DNA of 64,000 nucleotides from Paragordius varius (GCA_964247055.1 OZ176055.1:4464001-4528000), one strand, 5' to 3'. Shown: positions 35,301-49,310, numbered from the stretch's first letter. A program made the numbers and translations. The notes: generated by a model not told the origin, from the letters alone.

Positions 35301-38300
35301 ATTTATCAAAAAACAACCGGGAAGACCAAAAAACATGAAACGATTTTGTTATATAACAATGCCCCGTCGGGCACAGTCAGACCATTATGGGAATTTTTTC
35401 TGCATCTGCTGAACTCTCCTGAACACAACCTCAGAGCAGCACGTAAATAACTTCGAAGAAGTTGGAAAATGGCTTAACTAATGGCTCTCCGCAAAAGTCA
35501 ATCAATTTTTTGACCTCACAATCATGTATTACCTGAGAGATGAGCGATATGTGTAGAAGCCAATGTACAATATTATGAATAAAATAAAGGATAGATTTTT
35601 TTAAAATTTACATGCGTTTTTACTTAAAAACCGGTTAAAACTTATTAATACACCTGGTATAATAGAGGTACCATACATAATTTCAGAAGCGTAGCTTGCA
35701 TTTCTGCGCTCGGTGCATGAATCCCTGATGGCGCCCCCACCCCCTCTATGCGACCCCTTGCATTTTTAAAAAAAAATGAAATTCGAACCGTGATCGTGAC
35801 CCATCAATTGGTGATTTTTTCATGTATCATTCAAAATAATAACTTTCAAATACCTATTTTTTTGGAATAAAATTAAAATAATCCGACGCCCATTTAATTA
35901 TGGTGGGCGCATCAGCCCTTTCCCTCCTGTGGCTATGCCTCTGCATAACCTTCTTAAACATAAGTCTGCCAACATAAGAAATTTTTTAAAAATAAAATTA
36001 TACCCTTTTTTGCAAACTTTTGTGGGAAATCCAAAGTTGTAAGAGATGGCACATTCAAATGGATGTTCGATTGTTTTTGTATTGATTCCAATAATAATGA
36101 GCCAGAAAAATCTGTCACACTTTTTAAACTGTTTTGGCTCGTAGTTATCTTTGGCAATATATTGATATTTTGACTTTTTGCGAACGATATTGAGTTACTC
36201 TTAGAATAACTAACATTTTCTAAAATGTTAAAATTTTTGGCGTTCGTAGTGGCGTAAGACAAATTTGGAAAAATTCGAATATATGACGTATTCATAGATT
36301 GTGAACTTATTGTTAATGTGGATAAATTTTGTGACGCAACTGATGTTGTCGTTAAAAATTCTTTTCTTAAAGTAGCCTGTAATTGACTAAAAAAAATAAG
36401 AAAATGGCATTAATAAAATGGCAGGATATGGCAAAAATTTAAATATTATAAACTTTTGATGATTTTGATTCAAATTGACTAATTTCAATGGCACCGGTTT
36501 ATTCAAACTAGTTGATGGTAATGGAGCTAGATCTAACAATGTCATGGGATCTATATATCAATATAAATTGTATAAAACCAAAATCCATAAAATTTCATGA
36601 AAAAAATAATGAGCAATCTTTAATTGTACCATGTATAATCCTCTTAAATATGCTTGTCAAATCATTAAAATGTTAAATAATTTGGATTGTAAATATAAAC
36701 ACAGAATTTTAATTTTATAACGATTTGCTCGCTATAAATATTTTTCTTTAATTTATAGTTTTTTTCAAAACACAGTGCATTTTATCCTAATCGCTTTGCG
36801 GATTATAATTTTATAAGAAAGTAGGGACTAGTTAGTAAGTACAGAACGTATATATTAATACCAGAAACTGATTGCAAGGAAGTGATGGTTGTACTTATAT
36901 CATTTTCCTCCAATTTCTCCGTATTAATTGCGGCCGTAATGTCTTCATAGGTATTACTTGGCATTGTTGTGCCGCATTTTCTCCTTTCTCTATTACACCA
37001 TTTCCAATCTGGGTAAGTTTTGTAATGTGCTTCTTTAACCTAGCATGCAAAAATATGAAGAGAAAAAGTCATATAGTTTAAGAAGTCGAATTGATGTATG
37101 AAAATTTGTATAAACCAGATAATAATAAAAATTGAATAAGTTATAGATTAAAATATGAATAATTTATACCTGTGAAGCCAAATCATAATACATTTTTTTA
37201 CGTTCTGGTTCAAGAACATACCACCATTCCCCAAGAATCTTTGAAACTGATCTATTATCTTTGTTGGGGTGTTTGGCATGTACCATAGGTCGATGCCTCT
37301 TACTAAATATCATAAAAGCGTTCATGGGTCTGCGGATGTGATTTATTGAAAAACCTATGATATATAAGAGAAGTTAGGCCATTTTGTATGACTCGCTCAT
37401 AAAATTGCAAAATAATCGATTTAATGGACCAGTTTTAAACTTAAAAAGAAATAAAAAATAAGATATTTTTCAAAATGTGGTAAATTCTCAACTACCTGAT
37501 GGTGTTAAGGTCGTAAAAGTTGGTTTAATGGGCGACATCGTAGAATGCTCACTTTTGAACGCAATATTTGTAATGCTTGTTGATAATGATTCGTTCGAAT
37601 AAATGGATGAACACAATAAATGTGTGGACGCATCAGGACAATAATCAATTTTATCAAGAGGTTTGGGGACAAGATATGACGAATTTATTTCTATTATTAA
37701 TATGAATTAATCTTTATTTTGAAATTTAAAAAATTTCAATTAAAAACAGTAATATATGTAACAAATTTTAATTTACCGTCATTGGCGAGATTAACATCTC
37801 TTCCAAAATCCAGCATTTCAGGGGCGGATGATGGGCGTTCTTTGGGCTTTACAGTTGAAATTTGCTTCTGTCGATATAATGTATTTTTATTTTATATATT
37901 TAAACTAAACAAATATTTTTCATTAATTTAGTTTAGATCACAAATAGTTTTATTTGGCTAATTGGTTATTTTATTTTTATAGAGATAATGTTATTTACTT
38001 CGTGAAGTGTCATGTTGGATAAAGGTGCGTTTGTAGGTATCAGACCATCAGGTGTTTGCTGATTATCTAATATTATATGGGTATTTTATATAAATATATT
38101 AAGTATGAAGCATAAAAGTTTTTATTTTCAAAGAAAAGGTAAATGTGTATTTTCCTTATCTAAAACCGAAAAAACTGCAGAACGATTAACTCATAATAGT
38201 TCGACTTACGATATTGAGACAACCAAAAGTACATGACAATCACTTCAATATTTGTATCAAATAAAATGGCTCTTTAATTACATAACTCCTCGTTCTGTGT

Positions 38301-41300
38301 TACCATCCCTTAAATTGGATAAAATTGATTTATTTATTTATTAAGTTTTATAAGCTTACCAACAAAGTATGAAATTGGATCATATATTTCTTGACTACTT
38401 TACAAGCCCTGACAAAAAGTTGTATAATTCCAATCCAAAGCTTTAGTGTCTCTAAGTGTAGCCCTAAATGGTGTCCAACACAAATGACTTCGGGAACCGC
38501 ATTTGAAAAATATATGGACATTGATATTTCATTAAATTTTGACACATAAGACTGTTTTTGCAAAAACAATATAACTGCTATGTATTTAACCAACATTTGT
38601 TTATGTAAGACTTATTCAAAAAAATTTGTTCAAGAAATATCAATTTTTCAAAGATTTTGTGAGCATATTGCGAATTATAAAATTTCCTATTATATATTAG
38701 GTATTCTTCAAAAAAATTCGGCCTGCACATAATATTTCGGGAAGCCACATGTTGGACACCCTTGGTCCTGCCCACAAACTGCTTAAAAATAAAAACCTGT
38801 GGGTTGACAAACTAGCTTACAGTGTAATATAAACTTTATGCAATTTGACATCCCAAGAACAGTAGAGGATATATTTGCGATTTGCCAACTGCTAAAACAC
38901 CTAAGGCCTCTACATTAAGCCTATTCGGCATTTGATTCTGTTTCCGTTCTAGATCATTGACTGTCCATACGACAAGGGTTAGACAAGATGTAATCACCTT
39001 TTAGAAGCTCTTTACTAAACATAATTATCTCCAGTGTTGGTGATGCAAAACCAATCAATTGTGATAATGGCTTTTCATCAAAATTTAATTATAAGTTCTT
39101 TATTTATAATTATTTATCGTTTGAGCTCCTTTATGCAAATAACTGAATCTTGCATGATATATCAGTGAAAGTTTTGGAATAAAACTAATGAAAAGACATT
39201 TTGGCTACATTTGTTTAAAACATTATCACATCAATAACTCATTTATGAGAATAACACGTTTTCAAAAACCGATCATGTTTTATCATTCGTTAGATGTAAC
39301 GTTTGATACGCATTCGTTCCACATCGCATTCAAAATGTATTTAAATTTCATAAGCTGAAATTTTTAGCGCTACCATATGGCCTGCCATATTGTATAGATT
39401 TTACACATGATCAATCCCGAAATCTAAATATCTTTTACTCCAAAAAGCTATGATGCCGCTAAACCCATATTTCAGGCATCCTCGATACCAACTAAACCTA
39501 TATCAAAGTACTCAATCTGCAAACTAAAAACATCGATTACGTTGACCTATGTTCACAAATCCAAATTTTATAAAGATATTACAATTATACGCATCTAATC
39601 GAAAATAAGTAGCCCATGTAATACTTGGACACATGCCATATAAAAGGTGCAACACCTAAACAACAAACGAAAAGTTTAAATTTACTATTTTTTTGAAAAT
39701 TTTATCAAATGTAGCATATGGTCAAAAATATATTCAAAATTTAATGAAAACATTTTACTAACCATATTTTTTCATATTTCCCACTGTTCCAAGATTAATA
39801 AAAGGATCTTCATCATCAATAAAATCATTGTTTTTGGACAATTGTTTTGTGTCAACCGATGAAATAGCGTTATCCAAAATTAAAGTTAATGATGTACTAT
39901 CAGACTTATTAACAATATTGTAGGAGGAATCCGTATGGTGCATATAAGAAAGTGAAACATTTGGAATTTTAAACAATGTATCCGCATTTGCAGGGTTAAA
40001 TGTTGAAATTGTCGAAAAAACTGATGAAATTGATGTGGTAAGAGCGGTTACTATTTTCGTTTTAGAAAGGGCAACTAACATGTTTGCTATATCATTATCA
40101 CTTAAAATTGTTTTATTCGCAGTTGGATTTAATTGAGTTGTTCCAACGCTTAAGCAAAATTTATTCACGTGGGTTAATATGGTATCAGGCAATGAAATTT
40201 TGTTTGGTACTAGGCTAATATTTAGATTTTTTAACAAAGATCCACTAAAATTAGGGCCTAAATTGGGGATGTTCACTGTTGTATTATTATTTAGAGGATT
40301 AGAATAGGTTGTTTGTATTGATATTTTTTCAGAACCGGTAGGCGCTCGAAGAAGAGGTTGAGACACAAAATAAGATGTTAATCCACAACCCAAACTGGGA
40401 ACGTTTTGCAAATTTTTCGCCATTATCGGTTGAGATTGTGAAAAATTTGATTGAATGCCTGTTTCATGATAACTAATCGATTTCTTAGTACCATTTATAT
40501 TTGGTCCAAAATTATTTGTTATGCAAACATTGCTATATTTGAAATTGTTAATAGGACAGAGGGTGCGAGAATTGGTATTATTTAGATAATAAAGTACATC
40601 ATTGAAAAACGTGGTTGTTGTATTAATATTAGCACTCTTACAATTCGAATCGAAAGTATTTTTAGCGTTGTTTGATTTTAAATCATTTAGCATGTTGATA
40701 TTTGACATAGCATTATTTAAATTATTACTGTTATTCAAGACATAAACAGTGGGGCTCAGTACGTTACTGAAAGGAGAAGATGATATTACTATAGAATTAA
40801 TAGGCATTTTAGCTATTGTTTTTGAGCCTGATACGTGATTACTACAATAATTAGCGATTTGCAAATCAGTACTAGCGCCATTAAATTGTGATGAAACCGT
40901 CATACAACTTGTCACAGGGGCAATGCTCTCATAATTGCTGTTATTGAAGTTATTGTTATTATTAAATATAGAAAAGGGCCTTAAATGCGGAACATTTATT
41001 TGAGGCGTTGAAATTAAGGTTATTTTCGGAATATTCAAACACAAATTTTTGCCGCCATTGTTAACGTAAACATTCAAGGGTGTCAAATTTATATTATTGT
41101 GACTGGAGGGGAAAACAAGGCTTTGAGTAACATTTGAAACGCTATGGTTATTAAGCACCATGTTTAATCGGGCCAAATTCAGACTTGGGATCATTGCAGT
41201 GGATATAGTCAAGTTTTTTATTATATTATTGACATTATTATTGGAAGGTACCATGGAATACACCAGATTAGAAGTTAAATTAACGTTTGGTGTTGGCATA

Positions 41301-44300
41301 ACAAAGTTGGGAGTAGCATTCGTACCAGTTGAAATTACGATAACATTCCCTTCCTGAGAACTCCGTATAATAGAAGAAGAATGGCCATCGGCGCCCATAC
41401 CATTACCAGCCAATAACCAGGAGGAACAGGTCAGAGATTGGTCATCAACATTCCCAAACAACGAGGATGAATTATTGGTACTGCCACCAAGCTGTGTAAG
41501 TAATTGTTGATTGCTGCTGTTGTTATTATGATTAGAGGAGGAGGAATTGGTAAGGATCGAATTACTATTCTCCTCATCCACGGTCGTATTATCAAAAGAA
41601 AGAAGTGATTGATTAGTACCGCCAGAAGAGTTTTGTCGTTGGAGCAAGTGTTGTTGTTTATTGCCGCCGAGATGTCGGCTACAAAAGCCTCGACGCTGAG
41701 ACTCCTTTGGACATTCGGGATGGGTACACAGTCTGCGCCATTGTTTTCCATTAAACTTTTTACGGACACCTTGTGACGTGAGTACAACATCACCCTTCTT
41801 ATAAATCGTGGTAGATGGGTGGAGTAAGGTTGAACAACCTCCCATAAGCACTGAACTATTACTTAGGGAAGAACTCAGGGTCGAAGATGATGATCCACAG
41901 TAAAATGGATTGTGTGAACTCAAACAATTATCTAATCTTGTGGTCATTAAATAACCAAGAGAGCTTGATGGTGTCAACAAAAAGCCTGACTTATTGCCGG
42001 TTCCACCATTTTTATATAAAGATCCAGCAGCGGTAGGTATCAAACTGTTTAGTGATAAGGGTGTTGATATGATTTGCGAGAAATTATTATTAGTATTGTC
42101 CCTTAAGGATAAAACTGAAGCATGAGATATATTAGAAGCGAATAAACTAGTAACAAAATTTAAATTGTTCATTCCCACAATTTTGTATTCGGGGATTGCG
42201 CTCATAACATTAGGGATATTTGAGGGAAATTGTTTGAGTTGAGAATTTGAGCAGTTCATTACTGTCAAACTAAGTGTCTTGATATTATTTTTTAGCATAT
42301 TCGTATCAACCACTAAAGGAGGTTCAGTTTTCGTTTGTATATTTGGAAAAGAAAAATTAGCCTTTTCCACCTTAGTTAATGGCATTTTTGTTTTGGTTGT
42401 AAGAACATTACCATTTATTTGAGAATTGCTGTTTTCAATCGAAGAAACCGTGTTAATCGAAACATTATTACTCATGTCGGGCGTTTGAGTTATCATTTCG
42501 ATAGGCATGATTCCTATATAAATTTAATCAAATATTTTTGAAAATATAAACATGAATCTAAGTATAAAATAAAAAAATAATAAGGCAATGGACAGGTAAA
42601 CTATTGTACTAAAAACTTATAAATAGTATTTGTGTTAACAAAGTTTATTGATAGATGTCAAATTAATATTTGATAGAAATAATCAGTCAATCAAAGTATT
42701 AGTCAAGGTCATATTGCATTAAAAATTTATGAATTAGCTGGGAACATAATTAAGGCATAAATCCAGTTATCGTATTTTATTTCATTAAGCCCCTTAAAGT
42801 TTTATTAATAATTAAAATTTTTCATACAATAGTCCATAAAATAGCCGACTCAAAAACAAAAATATTTTCCATATTTTGAAACGTATTACTTTGTACAGGG
42901 GTGTCCAACAACGGGCCCCATTCGCAAAATATATGGTCAATAACGAATATTTTGTTAGAACATTAGACTGTAAAAACTACTAATGATTTTAACATTTTTT
43001 GGTACTTCATTGGCAAAATTTGGAAAGATTTTTTCAATAAATTTGTTAAAAAAATTATTTTTACTTGGATTTTAAAAATTTTACATTCGACATTTTTCGT
43101 AAGCTGCATGGCGCGGCCCATGTTGAACACCCCTGCTTTATTATATCAAAAGTTTTATTGAAAATATGGCTTAAAAAGAAATATTTTACAAAAACCCGAA
43201 ACCAAATCAATATGAAATCGATAAATAGAAAAATATGTTTTACAAAACCGAACGAAAAAGAACACAAGGCCACGCGCACTAGCCAGAATCCGATTTACTG
43301 AAAAAGCCTTTATGTTAAACACATGTTTTTAATAAAAATTAAAGACATAGTGTGTAAAAACCAAGCATTTTTAGCAAAACAAGCTTTTAGTTTCATGTTT
43401 GATATTTTTGAAAGACGCTTCTTCTTATTAATGTCAAAATTAAAATAGAAGAGTATAAATTATTTATTTTATTATCATCTATTGATTAGTAAACCATTAA
43501 CCGTTTTGATAAAAAAATAATATTTTTATAACGAACCTTTTTTCAGATTTTAAAACCCGGTGAATGTCCCTATCTAAAAATAAGAAAATAAAAACTACAT
43601 TTTTATATGGGCGCACTATGCATACTATCTGTGTTGCAAATTGCCCAACTATAGTGTGAAATAACCATTAAAATGCATACTCAAAAATATAAAAATTAAT
43701 ATCAATCAATTTTAAATCTTATTTCAAGTATAGTATTATATTTGAGTCTTTCAATAAAGTGTATGAATTAAGATATCACTAATTTAACCATTTATTCTGT
43801 CTCATTTTGGATTAGTTATTTGGTAACACTTTAATCTTTTGAGGTAGTTTTAAAGAGATTTAAAATTTGAACATCCTAAAAAGTATTTAAGGTATTGGGC
43901 CAATTTTAAAAATTTCTTTCATTAGTTTTTACGCGCATGCTTCAATTTTTTTATATCCCTAATACAGCAGGCAAATAAATGTTTATTAAAGAGTTAGAAA
44001 ATGTAAAGGTTAGATTAAACCAGCTGTTTGCTTTCAATCGGATATTCAGGTTTTTTGAACTCTAGATCAGGGTTGTCAAAAACGCTTAGGCAGCATTTGG
44101 ACTCAAAAAAACCGGCAGGCCGTATTATGGGTTTTAATTTATATATTATAAGATTTCAAACATAAGACTGTAAAACGAAAAACAATATAACAATTTATTA
44201 TTTGCCAATCGGATGGACTATTTAGAAAAATTAATTAAAAAAATCAATTTTGCTAAAATTTTGTGTGCTTATTTTATTTCCAAATTATGGATTCCCAAAT

Positions 44301-46947
44301 ATTTCGCCGTCCGCATATGATGTCCCGAAGGGCCGCATGTTGGACACCCCTGCTCTGGATGATAAAAACTGAAAAAATATAATACCTAATACAAAAACAA
44401 TAATTGTTAATTAAATTTTAACCAAAAGAACTTTCAAAACTGTAGTTTATTTTCAGGTTTTATGGGATATAAAAGTACCTAAAACATAATCGTCTGCAAA
44501 AAATGAAAATATAAGTCGGCACTGAAATACGAAAAACTCCAATCTGATTACGAAAAATATTATTTATAAGAAAACAATTTGAAGCGAAATTTGGTTTCGT
44601 TTTCATAATATTTCTGTGTGTTAGCTTAGGCGCAGTCAACTATCACGTTTAGCATTAAAGTGTTATTAAAGTAAAAATATATGATCATTAAAAATAAAAT
44701 GAGCAATATTTTAATATTTTCAACCGCTAATTACCTACAAAAATATATCGATTTTAATGTAATAAAAATATCATTAAAAACTTGTTTTTTAAAATGTAGA
44801 TGACCATTACTAAAGCTTCCGATAGTGTATCTATAATTTCGTTTTAGGTACTAAATGGGCACGCAGACACCGCCTTTTTATTTTTGATTTAGTCTATATT
44901 TTCAAACATAGCCATGGCCAAAAATGAAAAGTAAAAATCATTTGAATTTCTGAATTTTTTTCGTAATTATAGGAAAGGTATAGTCATTTTGTGGGCGTAA
45001 TGTTAATAATATAACAATTTTATGTGATTTATCAATTATTTTACAAGAAAACACTTAAGATTTTAAACTAGATCCGTTTGAAGAAGCTTTTTCCATTAAA
45101 ATGGAGTCCAATTTATAAGTAACTTTCTGATTTCGACGATAATATTGAGTTGCCCACTTGCTATATTTTTTTTATAGAAATTAATGTTTATACTTCAGGT
45201 TACGACAAAGAGCTAAATAATATTATTTTTGGAAAGGCTTACAGAATACAAGATGTATAATCTAAGGTTATGTAACAAAAGTTTATTTCCGTTTTTTTGA
45301 ATGAAACGCTTAAATCAATATAATGTATGCTAGAATAAAAAGTTCGAACAAAAAATTTTTTAATTTGCTTAGGGCAAAAAAGTTTTAAATATTTGAAATT
45401 TTTAGAAATTAAAAAGATAACAAAACCATAATACCAAATTTTTATTCATGGGAACAATAACACCAAAATTATAATGTTATACGATAAGGTAAATTTGGCA
45501 CAATGCATTTACCTGGCCGAAATTTTTGAAAAATATATCAAATTATAGAAATATCAATTAAAATTTTGATTTGAAAGGGTTACTAGAAGCCTTTCTGATA
45601 TGATTAAATTCAGGATGGTGACTGTAATCAAAGTTTTTAAACACGTGTTTGCCACGTGATATCAAATAAATATAAAGTAATAAAGAAATTTATATTTATT
45701 GCGAACAAATTTAAAATTGTAAATTTATTACTAATAATGTTATTAACAATATTAGATTAATTTTTTGGTTAATTTCGTTTTTTTATAGGCATAGGAAATG
45801 CTTTCGATTAAGTATTTGTCGACATTAAAACAGTCATACCGATTATTATTTTTTAAATGGTTAAATAACTAACGCCAATTCTCATTTATCAATTATGTCA
45901 AAAGTATCTAAAACCATAAAAAGGGAAAAATATATTTTTTCAAAATATTGGTTATTAACAACACAACAATGGTAGAAAAATTTACATGATCATGGGTGAT
46001 TTTTCCAAATCATGGCTTTTTTGATATGCTACACTAAAACATATAAAGGGTAGGTACTAATATTTAACCTGTAGGATTGTTCATCACTGGACACGGCACT
46101 TGATTATAATCCACAAGCGTATGATCTAGGGGAAGAGGAACAATACGGTTCGTATAAAAAAACAATTCCTCGTGCCAAGGCCATTTAAGAATTCGGAGAT
46201 TATTGCGTTTACACCAGACCTCAGCTATCATTCCATTAGATGGATTTGCCAGATTTGGAAATGTTGATTGATTTGTGATTCCAGGGGTGTATGATAGATT
46301 ATTATTATTGCCATTTAAAGGTTTAACAAAACGTGCCAGAAATGAAAGAGAATTCGAGTCAAAGGCGAGTAGAACAGCTTCTGCAAAAACTCTAACAGAC
46401 GAATTTAGATTGTGTTGATTATTCATATTATTATTATTATGAAGAGGAAGATATGGAATTGAGTTTATGTTAGGGGTCGAAATAGTGGCTATGGATTGAA
46501 TAAAATTTTCTCCCGTTACATTTGTCATGCCATGCAAATTTCTGGACATTGGATTTGATGGAGATATCATGACATTACTTATATTACAACAAGCCAAGAT
46601 ACGATAATTGAGAGGTATGGTGTCTAAAATAATAGATTCCGCTCCTTGTTCAATAACCATATCAGGGTTGGGGAATAGCAGTTTTCGTTTTTCAGCAAGC
46701 CATGCTTGAGTGTTGGGTATCAAAGCAAGCAGTTCTGTTATCGAGGGAATACTATCACTTACCATATCTATTCTGCTGTATAAATCACTCGATTGATATG
46801 AACTAAAATCAAATGTTCCTATTGTGCCCAACAAACCGGGTGGTGAGTTTAAACCTCTTTCATACTCCAAAGCTATAACGTTTCCCACAATCCATTTGAT
46901 TCCGGCTTTGTGGTATAAATTTCGCTCATCATTTCTGACATTGCAAT
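32341..46947 (-). CDS. cic: Capicua HMG-box transcriptional repressor
   Basis: Capicua represses RTK/Ras/MAPK target genes by binding TGAATGAA-type sites; ERK signalling relieves it. Exons (descending): 46947-46069, 42513-39763, 38066-37999, 37867-37777, 37690-37496, 37354-37170, 37039-36862, 36550-36454, 36386-36004, 34235-33807, 33716-33243, 33169-32991, 32730-32341; phases agree, about 2099 codons from the first listed exon. The first exon matches the N-terminal domain of long Cic isoforms ([37 protein letters not shown]). The 2.75-kb exon holds the conserved [15 protein letters not shown] then CxxHLGG patch (about 41650-41800) amid Asn/Ser-rich sequence. The HMG box spans two exons ([55 protein letters not shown]). 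[11 protein letters not shown] and the C1 DNA-contact domain ([20 protein letters not shown] ... [19 protein letters not shown]) follow, as in human and fly Cic. The tail after C1 is low complexity. The 5' end is incomplete here; upstream exons probably lie at 49.8 kb. Confidence 0.92.
34513..35656 (+). mobile_element. mariner transposon relic, copy 2
   Basis: A 1.14-kb element in the capicua intron between exons 36386-36004 and 34235-33807, antisense to the gene. Terminal inverted repeats: CAGGTGTATTCATAGAAAG at the left, CTTATTAATACACCTG at the right. Decayed transposase reads [17 protein letters not shown], then [20 protein letters not shown] and [11 protein letters not shown] (mariner WVPHxL signature), and [10 protein letters not shown] in place of the catalytic DNAPSHxS block. 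Several stops and frame changes make it inactive. It belongs to the same family as copy 1 (5878-6932), sharing the ends and subterminal sequence. Confidence 0.9.
38464..38764. repeat. hAT-type MITE family B, copy 1
   Basis: Starts with a decayed AATGGTGTCCAAC and ends CCACATGTTGGACACCCTTG. It shares the subterminal TATTTCGGGAAG/CCACATG block with the copies at 42896 and 44068. It lies in the 1.7-kb capicua intron 39762-38067, whose remaining sequence shows no other feature. Confidence 0.65.
42896..43135. repeat. hAT-type MITE family B, copy 2
   Basis: Terminal inverted repeats CAGGGGTGTCCAACAACGGG and CCCATGTTGAACACCCCTG. The 5'-CAGGGGTGTCC end with GGCC-rich subterminal sequence is typical of hAT-derived non-autonomous elements. 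Located in the capicua intron 46068-42514. A clear 8-bp target duplication is not seen. Confidence 0.75.
44068..44352. repeat. hAT-type MITE family B, copy 3, with 8-bp TSD
   Basis: Begins CAGGGTTGTCAAAAACG and ends CCGCATGTTGGACACCCCTG. It is flanked by CTCTAGAT (44060-44067) and CTCTGGAT (44353-44360), an 8-bp target-site duplication with one mismatch, diagnostic of hAT transposition. The interior is 285 bp, AT-rich and non-coding. It lies in the same capicua intron as copy 2. Confidence 0.8.
44361..46068. other. Capicua intron, rest
   Basis: The remaining part of the 3.5-kb intron between exons 46947-46069 and 42513-39763. AT-rich, with no coding or repeat signal that I can support except a hairpin-like GGGATATAAAAGTACCT near 44460, similar to tracts in the 52-57-kb repeats. 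Confidence 0.4.
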
Positions 46948-48639
46948 CTAAGTACAAAAAATTAAATCTTTAGGCTCGAAAATGGGATAGTTTGAAAGGT
47001 ATATTATTTCGCTAATATTTTTACAAATAAAACAAATTAAATAAGGTTTCGAGATTACTCACCCCATTGGATATAGAGTCATTGATTAAATTATAAGATT
47101 CGAAAGTAGGGGTCCTTAACCGTATAGGCGACAAATGGGGAACATAAAATGCAAACATATTTATCAAAAATACTGGACAACAATTTTTAGCCAATCAAAT
47201 TTTTGGATATTCTGATTTTTACGATCATTTAAACAGTAAATCTGAATCAAAAATTATAATGCATAAGATTTATTTAAAATTTGATTTTTTATGATTATGC
47301 GCGCTTTTTATATATACTAAAAAACGATTTTCTTTGAAAATATACAATAAATACCCATTTGTACTATTTGAAAAGTGAAAACTCTATAAAATGCATAATA
47401 ATAGATTTACTTCAATGGTTAATATTTATAAGCGACAAACCAGAAAAGAGCGTTTTCGTCAATAAATATAATTTTAAAATTATTGGATGAAAATAGCTAA
47501 AACCTTTTGTAGATGGCAATGAATGTCCAAAAAAGACACTAAAAGTTTTTTTGATTTAATAACTTATTAATTGCATTTATGTCATTAAAACAGCCATTTT
47601 TAAATTACAAAAAATTACCATCTCCTCTATATTAATCATTTTTTAATAGGCTTAATTTTAAAATTCCAAGAAAAATAAAGTTTAATGTTTTCTTGATTTT
47701 TTAACCAACAGGTAACTAATTTACAGTTATAATTATGCATTTTAGTATCATTAGCTAAAATAATTTTGATAATGTTTTTTATTAAAAAGCACAAGGTATT
47801 TTAGATATTTTGTTAAGTTTTATATTAATTTAACCCTATTTTTAAATTAGTTTGTCTGTAAAAATTTTTGACTTATTTATGGGTTAAAAATTTTGACCAT
47901 ATAAAGCCAAATAACTTTTACATCAGAATGATTTAAATGACTTAATACCATTCAAAATATTCAGTTTTTTGCGCTCTTTCGAATGATATAGATATGAAAA
48001 ATTTTGATAACGCTAATAAAAAAAATTCTTGGGTGTTAAACCAATTTTTTTCAAATATACTATTTATGTACTCTATGAATAAATTTTAAATTTTCAAAAA
48101 GGACACTTTAAAAAGTCAAAATTTGTTGTCTGATGTTATGCTTGTATTTTTATAAAATTTTAATATTTAATTGCATTTCAAGCTCTAGCTTTATATTTGA
48201 CGTCTTTTTCCAGTTTGATTTAGATTAATGGATGAACTCAAAAACTGGTATTTTATAACAAACAATTAAAGGGAAAATATTTACAATAGATAAAAGTGAA
48301 TTTATTTTTTTATGATGTTTTGAAAAATTTCAACATATTATCAAAAAAAGATTGGGCAAAAGTTGAAAAAATAAAAACGGAGTTTTTTATCTAAATAAAT
48401 TCAAATGGTAAAACCCCAACGATATTACAATTAAAAATCTTTTTATATATGATTTTAAGCAATATAAAAAGAAAAATATGTCGTTAGTAAATTCTGATAA
48501 GCATTTTCTGAACATCTTTTTTCAGATTTCAGTATGTTAACCATATAACATCAAAGTAGACATTCATCTATATATACGTGGGGACAGAATTGAAACGATA
48601 ACATAAAGAATGAAAAAAATAGACAACGTACGTTAGGGA

Positions 48640-48790
48640 ACATTGAAAGGAGAGATTTTCAAAATGCAAAAATAGACAGTCATATAGTTTAAACCAGGAC
48701 GTGGGCGCCCTACGAGATGGATAGACACAAGAAAGAGAGAAAAGCTAAATGATGAAGGCGCTATATGACCAGATATGTTGTCTTACATGA
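48640..48790 (+). mobile_element. LINE 3'-tail fragment
   Basis: The plus strand reads GRGRPTRWIDTRKREKLN, resembling the C-terminal GRPRTRWxDxI tail of RTE/CR1/jockey-type reverse transcriptases. Very short and isolated. Confidence 0.5.
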
Positions 48791-49025
48791 CCCCTTACAA
48801 GAAATATCTAATATAATAATAAAAGTGTTTTAAGTTAAACCAAGTAATGAAATTTTTCATAATAGTAAAGTTGGGTATTTTGTCTGACCATTTTGTTTCG
48901 AAAAGTTTCCCCGAACCTATGGTTCCAAAGAATTTTATAATCGTTCGTCATATTTTTCTGTTGCCTTGATTATATCTGATTTTGGTTTTTAATCTGATAT
49001 CATGCGATGAGTAACTGCTTTTGTA

Positions 49026-49310
49026 GTGGCGATTCTTCCAGACAAAATACCCAAGTCTCCTATTATGAACAAAATGAATCCTGAAATGTCTCTTCTTGGC
49101 AGACTAATACGCCAAAAACTCTCCTACTTCAGCCACATTATGAGATCAAACTTACTAGAAACACTGATGCTGGGAAAAGGCGGTGCTCGCAATAGAGGAC
49201 TAAGAACTCGCTGGATGCATGTTCAAAGAAACAAACCAAGCATTAGCCGAACTAAACGCTAGACTTGTATTCGCAATGAGTGGAGAAGATAATTTTCAAT
49301 TTTGCAGTTA
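49026..49310 (+). mobile_element. LINE reverse-transcriptase C-terminal fragment
   Basis: A reading frame open from 49026 contains RQKLSYFSHIMRSNLLETLM then LGKGGARNRGLRTRWMHV. This matches the conserved tail of RTE/CR1-type LINE polyproteins (LxxFGHIxRxxxLExxxMxGKxxGxRxRGRPxTRW). Upstream catalytic domains are absent, so this is a typical 5'-truncated insertion. The (AAC)n-like run near 49322 could be a remnant of the 3' tail. Confidence 0.7.

Noticed and set aside
36872-37081. Plus-strand reading frame of 69 codons
   Set aside because: It is the antisense of the capicua HMG-box exon 37039-36862, whose minus-strand product is clearly conserved.
41160-41793. Reading frames on both strands inside 39763-42513
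   Set aside because: Shadows of the long capicua exon in other frames; only the long frame contains the conserved [15 protein letters not shown] patch.
47063-47082. Short capicua start exon (ATG ACT CTA TAT CCA ATG G, then GTGAGTAA donor)
   Set aside because: The donor is strong, but the phase does not fit the acceptor at 46948; joining them produces an early stop.
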